Positions 6,670 through 11,414 of a stretch of DNA of 11,414 nucleotides are shown piece by piece. Every line of letters starts with the position of its first letter. Within the stretch, counting starts at the first letter, position 1. Where the stretch lies: contig CALIBA010000235.1 of assembly GCA_938045435.1 (NCBI GenBank), positions 1 through 11,414 of the forward strand. The letters are read 5' to 3'. This DNA comes from an uncultured Selenomonas sp. (GTDB lineage: Bacteria > Bacillota > Negativicutes > Selenomonadales > Selenomonadaceae). The notes below the pieces were generated by a model. It was not told the origin of the DNA. It ran no database searches and saw nothing but the letters and a program-made list of their open reading frames with translations. Both the position numbers and the translations under genes were made by a program.

Positions 6670-8478
6670 ATGGATACGATGCAGGGATTAAAGAGAACAC
6701 ATAATTGTGGTGTACTGCGCAAAGAGCAGGTAGGCAGCGAAGTGGTGCTGTGCGGTTGGGTATCGCGTCGACGTGACCATGGTGGGTTGATTTTCGTCGA
6801 TATGCGCGATCGTTCAGGGCTTGTACAGATTGTCTTTGATGAGGCTGTGATGCCCGCTGGGACCTTCCATGAGGCGGAGTCACTGCGCTCGGAGTTTGTG
6901 CTTTCCATACGCGGTGCTGTTCGTGCACGCAGTGAGGATACGGTAAACCCCCATATGAAGACGGGGGAAGTGGAGATCGTTGTGAGCGAGCTGCACATTC
7001 TCAATAAAGCCAAAACCCCCCCTTTCTATATTCAAGACAGCATTGATGTAGACGAGATGATTCGTCTGCGTTACCGTTATCTCGATCTGCGCCGTCCAGA
7101 GATGCAGGCGAATATGATCCTACGTCACCGCGTGACGAAACTGATGCGCGACTTCTTCGATCGCAATGGATTTTTGGAGATTGAGACACCGATGCTCTGC
7201 AAGAGCACACCCGAGGGGGCGCGTGATTTTCTTGTGCCAAGCCGCCTCAATGCAGGGGAGTTCTATGCACTGCCGCAATCGCCGCAGATCTTTAAGCAGC
7301 TCCTCATGGTTTCTGGCTTTGAAAAGTATTTTCAGATCGTACGCTGCTTCCGTGATGAGGATTTGCGCGCAGATCGCCAGCCGGAATTTACGCAGCTCGA
7401 TATTGAGATGTCGTTTATGGATCAGGACTCAATTCTATCCCTCATGGAGGAGATGGTGAAGGAGCTGTTTGAGAAATCCATCGGCGCAAAGATTGAAATA
7501 CCGCTTCCTCGTATGTCATGGGATGAAGCGATGGAGCGTTTTGGTTCGGATAAACCTGACTTGCGCTTTGGCATGGAGCTGCAAGACATTACGGACTATG
7601 TCGGAGGCTCTGAGTTCAAGGTGTTTAATGCAGTACTTGAAATGGGCGGACGTGTTAAAGTCATTAATGTCGAAGGATATGCGAATATCCCTCGACGCGA
7701 GCTGGATGGTCTTGTTTCTTATGTGCATGGTTATGGAGCAAAAGGTCTCGCATGGATTCAATATACAGAGGAGGGGGTCAAGTCTCCCTTTAAGAAGTTT
7801 TATTCAGATGAGACGTTTGAACGCATCAAAAATGCTGTTGGTGCAAAAACAGGAGATCTCCTGCTCGTCGTCGCTGATCAGCCTGCCGTTGTGGCACAGG
7901 CGCTTGGAGAGCTGCGTCTTGAGATGGGGCGCCGCCGTAATCTCATTGATCCCGATGCACTCTCTTTCCTTTGGGTTGTGGACTTTCCCATGTTTGAGTA
8001 CAGCGCGGAAGAGAAGCGCTATAAAGCGATGCACCATCCGTTTACTGCGCCGCGTGACGAAGATATTCCGCTCCTGCAGACAGATCCTGGGCGCGTCAAA
8101 GCAAATGCCTATGATATGGTGCTGAATGGCGTCGAGATTGGCGGCGGCAGCCTGCGCATCTATCGGAGCGACCTTCAAGAGCAGGTCTTTGAAACGCTTG
8201 GTCTTAGCCCAGAGGAAGCGCGTGAGAAATTTGGCTTCATGATGAATGCATTTGAGTATGGTACCCCCCCACATGGAGGTCTTGCCTTTGGCCTTGACCG
8301 GCTTGTCATGCTCATGGCAAAGCGTCGCTCTATCCGTGACGTCATACCGTTTCCAAAGACACAGAGCGCGTCGGATGTCATGTGTGAGGCACCGTCTCCA
8401 GTCGAGGAGAAGCAGTTGCGTGAACTCTATATCCGTACTGCTGTACCGAAGAAGAAGGCGGAGGATGCAGGACAGTAA
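6670..8478 (+). CDS. aspS: Aspartyl-tRNA synthetase, bacterial type, possibly non-discriminating
   Basis: The 602-residue class IIb synthetase charges tRNA-Asp. The N-terminal OB-fold anticodon domain covers about 1-110 (R-R-R-D-H-G-G at 33-39). Motif 1 includes F-L-E-I-E-T-P-M-L (168-176). The active site shows Q-S-P-Q (203-206) and motif 2 with F-R-D-E-D-L-R-A-D-R-Q-P-E-F (227-240). The GAD insertion domain (about 290-420) typical of bacterial enzymes is present. Motif 3 is G-G-L-A-F-G-L-D-R (536-544). Length matches the family (about 590). His37 occupies the place where tRNA-Asp-specific enzymes such as that of E. coli have Leu, and where enzymes that also charge tRNA-Asn have His. The start lies 1 base after the hisS stop, with GAGGTGA 10 bases upstream. 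It is the last gene of the operon. Confidence 0.97.
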   Translation: MDTMQGLKRTHNCGVLRKEQVGSEVVLCGWVSRRRDHGGLIFVDMRDRSGLVQIVFDEAVMPAGTFHEAESLRSEFVLSIRGAVRARSEDTVNPHMKTGEVEIVVSELHILNKAKTPPFYIQDSIDVDEMIRLRYRYLDLRRPEMQANMILRHRVTKLMRDFFDRNGFLEIETPMLCKSTPEGARDFLVPSRLNAGEFYALPQSPQIFKQLLMVSGFEKYFQIVRCFRDEDLRADRQPEFTQLDIEMSFMDQDSILSLMEEMVKELFEKSIGAKIEIPLPRMSWDEAMERFGSDKPDLRFGMELQDITDYVGGSEFKVFNAVLEMGGRVKVINVEGYANIPRRELDGLVSYVHGYGAKGLAWIQYTEEGVKSPFKKFYSDETFERIKNAVGAKTGDLLLVVADQPAVVAQALGELRLEMGRRRNLIDPDALSFLWVVDFPMFEYSAEEKRYKAMHHPFTAPRDEDIPLLQTDPGRVKANAYDMVLNGVEIGGGSLRIYRSDLQEQVFETLGLSPEEAREKFGFMMNAFEYGTPPHGGLAFGLDRLVMLMAKRRSIRDVIPFPKTQSASDVMCEAPSPVEEKQLRELYIRTAVPKKKAEDAGQ

Positions 8479-8543
8479 AAAGATGCTTCCAGCACTTTTA
8501 CAGAGTACTGGGACGATTGACGAAGATAAAAGTAAATGGGAAG

Positions 8544-8567
8544 GAGCGCATTGCGGCGCTCTCTTTT
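8544..8567 (+). terminator. Rho-independent terminator after aspS
   Basis: GAGCGC (8544-8549) and GCGCTC (8556-8561) form a perfect 6-bp GC-rich stem with a 6-base loop, followed by TCTTTT (8562-8567). It lies 65 bases after the aspS stop and 43 bases before the next gene, which suits the end of the fur-hemZ-hisS-aspS transcript. Confidence 0.75.
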
Positions 8568-8593
8568 CATGCGCTGTGGCACGGATGATTAAT

Positions 8594-8601
8594 GGAGGGG
8601 G
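8594..8601 (+). promoter_or_regulatory. Ribosome binding site supporting a TTG start
   Basis: GGAGGGGG lies 9 bases before the TTG at 8611. In this frame a TAA at 8590-8592 blocks any start further upstream, and the next in-frame ATG (8659) would remove the conserved N-terminal strand. The TTG is therefore the best start. Confidence 0.7.
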
Positions 8602-8610
8602 AAGCGCAGC

Positions 8611-9336
8611 TTGACCGAACGAGTAAATATTCTGGGCGTATCAGTCGATGCTGTGACCATGGCGGAGGCTATCGATGTAGTATCTGCACACATGGATGCA
8701 CGTACGGGGGTGATGGTTGCAACTGCAAATGCAGAGATGATTATGCGTGCAACAAAAGACAGGGAGCTGTGTGACATTCTAAATGAAGCCGTGCTCGTCG
8801 TGCCGGATGGAGCGGGGACTGTCTGGGCCGCGCATCATCTGGGCTATGCCATGCCTGAGCGCGTTGCAGGCTTTGACCTCGTGCAGGAGCTGCTGCGCCG
8901 TGCACCCAAAGAACAGAGGCGTATCTACTTTTTGGGGGCTGCTCCCGGAGTTGCAGAGAAGGCAAAGGAAAAGGCGCAGCGGCTCTATCCTGGAATTTCG
9001 ATTGTAGGCGTGCGGGATGGTTTTTTCAAAGAGAATGAAAGCACTGCCATCACGGCACAAATAAAAGCGGCTCAGCCAGATCTGCTGCTCGTTGCACTCG
9101 GCGTTCCGAAACAGGAAAAATGGATCCATAAGCACCTTAAAGAGCTTGATGTCCCTGTTGCCATTGGTGTCGGAGGTACGCTTGATGTAATGGCAGGCGT
9201 GATGAAGCGTGCACCTCGTTGGATGCAGCGTGCCAAACTGGAATGGCTGTTTCGCGGTCTTTTGCAGCCACAGCGTGCAGGGCGGCTGTTGGCATTACCG
9301 AAATTTGTGCTGAAAGTGCATGCTTCCCGAAAATAA
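8611..9336 (+). CDS. WecG/TagA/CpsF-family glycosyltransferase
   Basis: The 241-residue protein belongs to glycosyltransferase family 26. Known members transfer N-acetylmannosamine or its uronic acid onto undecaprenyl-diphosphate-GlcNAc, an early step in teichoic-acid linkage, enterobacterial common antigen or other surface polymers. Family blocks are V-A-T-A-N-A-E-M-I (36-44), P-D-G-A-G-T-V-W-A (65-73, with the probable catalytic Asp66), G-V-P-K-Q-E-K-W-I (164-172), G-V-G-G-T-L-D-V-M-A-G (186-196) and the Arg-rich tail R-A-P-R-W-M-Q-R (200-207) followed by E-W-L-F-R (211-215). This tail mediates membrane association in studied homologues. It starts at TTG. No partner polymer genes are visible next to it and I see no strong promoter of its own between the aspS terminator and its start, so its acceptor and product remain unknown. 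In a diderm host an exopolysaccharide or lipid-linked surface glycan is more likely than wall teichoic acid. Confidence 0.88.
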   Translation: MTERVNILGVSVDAVTMAEAIDVVSAHMDARTGVMVATANAEMIMRATKDRELCDILNEAVLVVPDGAGTVWAAHHLGYAMPERVAGFDLVQELLRRAPKEQRRIYFLGAAPGVAEKAKEKAQRLYPGISIVGVRDGFFKENESTAITAQIKAAQPDLLLVALGVPKQEKWIHKHLKELDVPVAIGVGGTLDVMAGVMKRAPRWMQRAKLEWLFRGLLQPQRAGRLLALPKFVLKVHASRK

Positions 9337-9347
9337 ATGTGCATATG

Positions 9348-9376
9348 TGGACAAAGAAAAGCCTTTCCATTATAAT
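9348..9376 (+). promoter_or_regulatory. Near-consensus sigma-70-type promoter for psd
   Basis: TGGACA (9348-9353, 5 of 6 to the -35 consensus) is separated by exactly 17 bases from a perfect TATAAT (9371-9376). Transcription would start near 9383, about 20 bases before the psd ATG. It begins 11 bases after the preceding stop codon, so psd, pssA and the following glycosyltransferase probably form their own transcript. Confidence 0.8.
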
Positions 9377-9388
9377 GGAGAACATGAA

Positions 9389-9394
9389 AGGAGG
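9389..9394 (+). promoter_or_regulatory. Ribosome binding site that decides the psd start
   Basis: A perfect AGGAGG lies 3 bases from the ATG at 9398 but 9 bases from the ATG at 9404. The latter spacing is normal, so 9404 is preferred. The longer frame beginning at 9320 would start upstream of the promoter and can be discarded. Confidence 0.75.
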
Positions 9395-9403
9395 AAGATG
9401 TGC

Positions 9404-10036
9404 ATGGTCATTGTAAGCGAAGGATACAAATACATTGGTGTGGCTCTCGTTCTTGGGATTGTGCTGGGATTTTTTGTGCATCCCTATGTGTCAGTACCCT
9501 TCATTGTACTGGCAGCATATTTCTCCTATTTCTTTCGAAGCCCCGCACGGCAGATTGCACTGGATGAGCATCATATATTATCTCCGGCAGATGGTACGGT
9601 AACAGAGATTTCCCCCGTTGTGATGGATGACTTTGTGGGAGAGCCTTGTAACAAGATTGTTATCTTTATGTCGGTATTTAATGTACATGTAAACAGAAGC
9701 CCCATAGACGGCGAAATTAAGCTGCAAAAATATTACTGTGGGCGTTTTCGTCCTGCCTATAAGGACGAAGTTGGCTTTGAGAATGAGCACCATCTGATCG
9801 GTATTGATCGGGGGGATTTACGTGTTACAGTCAAACAGATTGCAGGAATTCTCGCACGGCGCATTGTTTCATGGGTGACATTGGATGACCGGCTGCGGCA
9901 GGGGGATATATATGGTATGATTCGCTTTGGTTCATGTCTTGAGGTTGTCATGCCTGCACGCGCGGTGGTACTCGTCGAAAAAGGTGAAAAAGTACAGGGT
10001 GGCAAAACTATCCTGGGGAGGCTGGAGAGCGAATGA
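9404..10036 (+). CDS. psd: Phosphatidylserine decarboxylase, short (archaeal-type) form
   Basis: The 210-residue precursor converts phosphatidylserine to phosphatidylethanolamine at the inner membrane after cutting itself to make a pyruvoyl group. Two N-terminal hydrophobic segments (about 8-27 and 28-44) anchor it. S-P-A-D-G (60-64, Asp63) and V-F-N-V-H-V-N-R-S-P (91-100, His95) supply the Asp and His that assist autocatalysis. The cleavage motif is R-F-G-S-C (174-178), so cutting between Gly176 and Ser177 would give a beta chain of 176 and an alpha chain of 34 residues. The length is typical of the short bacterial/archaeal-type enzyme and well below the E. coli form (about 320). The stop overlaps the pssA start as ATGA, and the two genes encode consecutive steps. 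Confidence 0.93.
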   Translation: MVIVSEGYKYIGVALVLGIVLGFFVHPYVSVPFIVLAAYFSYFFRSPARQIALDEHHILSPADGTVTEISPVVMDDFVGEPCNKIVIFMSVFNVHVNRSPIDGEIKLQKYYCGRFRPAYKDEVGFENEHHLIGIDRGDLRVTVKQIAGILARRIVSWVTLDDRLRQGDIYGMIRFGSCLEVVMPARAVVLVEKGEKVQGGKTILGRLESE

Positions 10037-10746
10037 ATTACCGACGTTTATTGCCGAATCTCTGTACGGCGATGAATCTCGTATTTGGTATGTGCTCTAT
10101 GCTTTCTACCATACAGGGATGTCTTGACTGGGGGGCCGTGTTCATTCTGCTCGCACTTGTTGCAGATGGTTTGGATGGGCGGACGGCACGCTTTTTTGGT
10201 GTGTCCAGTGAGTTCGGCAAGGAGATGGATTCCCTCTGTGATATTGGTTCGTTTGGCATCGCCCCGGCGCTACTCGCATGGACATTTGCTCTGCACGCAT
10301 ATGGTTTTTGGGGCGCGGCTGCGGTGATTTTCTTTGCCATCTGCGGCATGTGGCGCCTGACGCGGTTTAATGTGAATGCGAATGTGGTACATGGTTATTT
10401 TATGGGGCTTGCAATACCGGCGGGCGGGAACTTGATTGCGATGTCGACATGGCTCTTTCTTGTCCTCGAGATTGATCCCCTTATGCTTGGTGTTGCCTAC
10501 CCTCTCACGGTCCTTATTACGGGGTATCTTATGGTCAGTCACATTCATTATCCTGATTTTAAGGGCGGTGGGGAGAAGGTCTATATTGGTGCAAAGATTT
10601 TTGCTCTTTTTGTATTCGTATCCATTCTCTATCTTGGGAGAACTGCCGTGCTTCCCGCAGTATTTGCGGCAATATTTGTAACCTATGCCCTTTTTGGCAT
10701 TATCAATCATACAGTTTCCGTTATGGTACGGGCAAAGGAAGGCTGA
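10033..10746 (+). CDS. pssA: CDP-diacylglycerol-serine O-phosphatidyltransferase (phosphatidylserine synthase)
   Basis: This 237-residue membrane enzyme joins serine to CDP-diacylglycerol, making phosphatidylserine and CMP; the product is the substrate of the decarboxylase encoded just upstream. The CDP-alcohol phosphotransferase motif DGxxARx8Gx3Dx3D is complete: Asp48, Gly49, Ala52, Arg53, Gly62, Asp66 and Asp70, where the acidic residues bind the two metal ions. Asp45 three residues earlier is also typical. At least six hydrophobic segments follow the family plan. The N-terminal R-R-L-L-P-N-L-C-T-A-M-N (4-15) is what PssA-type enzymes usually show, which favours serine over glycerol phosphate as the acceptor. 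The ATG overlaps the psd stop by 4 bases, with GGAG 5 bases upstream, so translation is probably coupled. Confidence 0.94.
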   Translation: MNYRRLLPNLCTAMNLVFGMCSMLSTIQGCLDWGAVFILLALVADGLDGRTARFFGVSSEFGKEMDSLCDIGSFGIAPALLAWTFALHAYGFWGAAAVIFFAICGMWRLTRFNVNANVVHGYFMGLAIPAGGNLIAMSTWLFLVLEIDPLMLGVAYPLTVLITGYLMVSHIHYPDFKGGGEKVYIGAKIFALFVFVSILYLGRTAVLPAVFAAIFVTYALFGIINHTVSVMVRAKEG

Positions 10747-10752
10747 AGCTGC

Positions 10753-11414
10753 ATGACTGAGATCATCCATTTTGTTGCACCTTTTTTGCCGGCCCATATC
10801 TTTGATATTGTTATGGTGCCGGTACAGATCATCATATTTCTTTTTACTCTATATTTTTTCTGTATAGGGTTCTGTTGTCTGTGGCGTCATGGAGAGAAAA
10901 AGATCCTCACACCTGAGAAAAAATTTGCAGTCGTTGTTGCAGCACATAACGAGGAAGCTGTTGTTGGGCAGCTGGTCGAGAATCTCAAACGCCTCGATTA
11001 TCCAGATGAACTTTATGATATTTATGTTATTGCAGATAATTGCAATGACCGCACACCACAGATTGCTGCAGCGGCCGGAGCGATTGTTTGTGAACGTACA
11101 CATCCGACAAAAAAGAGTAAGGGATATGCTCTTGAGTGGATGTTTGAGCAGCTGTTCGAGATGGATGTAGACTATGATGCCATTGCCATCTTTGATGCAG
11201 ATAATCTTGTGCATCCGAACTTTTTGAAGGAAATGAACCATCGTCTGCTCAAAGGGGATAAAGTGATTCAAGGGTATCTTGATGCAAAGAATCCTTATGA
11301 TACATGGGTGTCGGGAACATTCGCCATTGCATTTTGGGTCATTGACCATATTTCCCATCTCGCTGAACTTCTCCTGCAGACGGGCATAGCTGCTCTCCAC
11401 CTCGCCGGACATGC
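10753..11414 (+). CDS. Membrane-anchored family 2 glycosyltransferase (partial, runs off window)
   Basis: About 220 residues are visible, without a stop. A hydrophobic segment at about 18-42 is followed by a GT-A catalytic domain: V-V-A-A-H-N-E-E (61-68), the nucleotide-binding I-A-D-N-C-N-D (93-99), K-K-S-K-G-Y-A-L (120-127), and the metal-binding F-D-A-D-N (147-151). W-V-S-G-T-F-A-I-A-F-W (185-195) follows, as in processive or membrane-bound GT2 enzymes of Firmicutes. Such enzymes add sugars from nucleotide donors to lipid or polymer acceptors; donor and acceptor cannot be told here. The start ATG is 6 bases after the pssA stop and has GGAAGG 10 bases upstream, so it probably belongs to the psd-pssA transcript. 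The last 18 or so codons (from about 11360) have higher GC and do not resemble what I expect next in this family; the final residues should be treated with caution. Confidence 0.8.
   Translation, partial: MTEIIHFVAPFLPAHIFDIVMVPVQIIIFLFTLYFFCIGFCCLWRHGEKKILTPEKKFAVVVAAHNEEAVVGQLVENLKRLDYPDELYDIYVIADNCNDRTPQIAAAAGAIVCERTHPTKKSKGYALEWMFEQLFEMDVDYDAIAIFDADNLVHPNFLKEMNHRLLKGDKVIQGYLDAKNPYDTWVSGTFAIAFWVIDHISHLAELLLQTGIAALHLAGH

Noticed and set aside
5937..7013. Reverse-strand frame of 358 codons opposite hisS and aspS
   Set aside because: It crosses two well-identified synthetase genes and shows no family motif; a shadow frame.
1..11414. CRISPR array, tRNA or rRNA gene, transposase, phage or defence genes
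   Set aside because: No regularly spaced repeats, no cloverleaf or rRNA-like segments and no recognisable mobile-element or defence protein were seen on either strand.

Overview
The window looks like a chromosomal segment of a diderm (Gram-negative-walled) Firmicute of the Negativicutes, Selenomonas-like type. This is an inference from a mixture of traits. There is a TonB-receptor-like C-terminus and a lipoprotein-dependent FecCD-type transporter, which fit a diderm. There is also a Firmicutes-style HemZ, a hemZ-hisS-aspS gene order and a Fur-family regulator. Every recognisable gene lies on the + strand.

Region 1 (1-3026) is GC-rich. It holds the last 17 codons of a probable TonB-dependent outer-membrane receptor, then a compact three-gene ABC importer of the iron-complex/siderophore/cobalamin class: lipoprotein binding protein, FecCD permease and ATPase. 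The permease and ATPase genes overlap by 4 bases. Together these would carry an iron chelate, heme or corrinoid from the outer membrane to the cytoplasm; the substrate cannot be told from the sequence.

Region 2 (3027-3418) is AT-rich and has no convincing gene. It contains an imperfect 13-bp-arm inverted repeat and, at its right end, a good extended -10 promoter with a Fur/PerR-like operator candidate over the predicted start of transcription.

Region 3 (3419-8478) is a tightly packed operon: a Fur-family metalloregulator, a HemZ-like radical-SAM coproporphyrinogen dehydrogenase family protein, histidyl-tRNA synthetase and aspartyl-tRNA synthetase. Genes overlap or are 1 base apart. A Rho-independent terminator follows about 65 bases after aspS.

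Region 4 (8611-11414) is about the envelope: a WecG/TagA-family glycosyltransferase with a TTG start, then a near-consensus sigma-70 promoter driving phosphatidylserine decarboxylase and phosphatidylserine synthase (overlapping by 4 bases, the two steps from CDP-diacylglycerol to phosphatidylethanolamine) and a membrane-anchored family 2 glycosyltransferase that runs off the window.

Most of the window is ordinary housekeeping and transport. I did not find a clearly new system. Best leads are the composition break and structured AT-rich spacer at 3027-3418, the metalloregulator heading an operon with two aminoacyl-tRNA synthetases, the likely non-discriminating AspRS, and the odd last ~55 bases, which change composition and depart from what I expect of the glycosyltransferase family.
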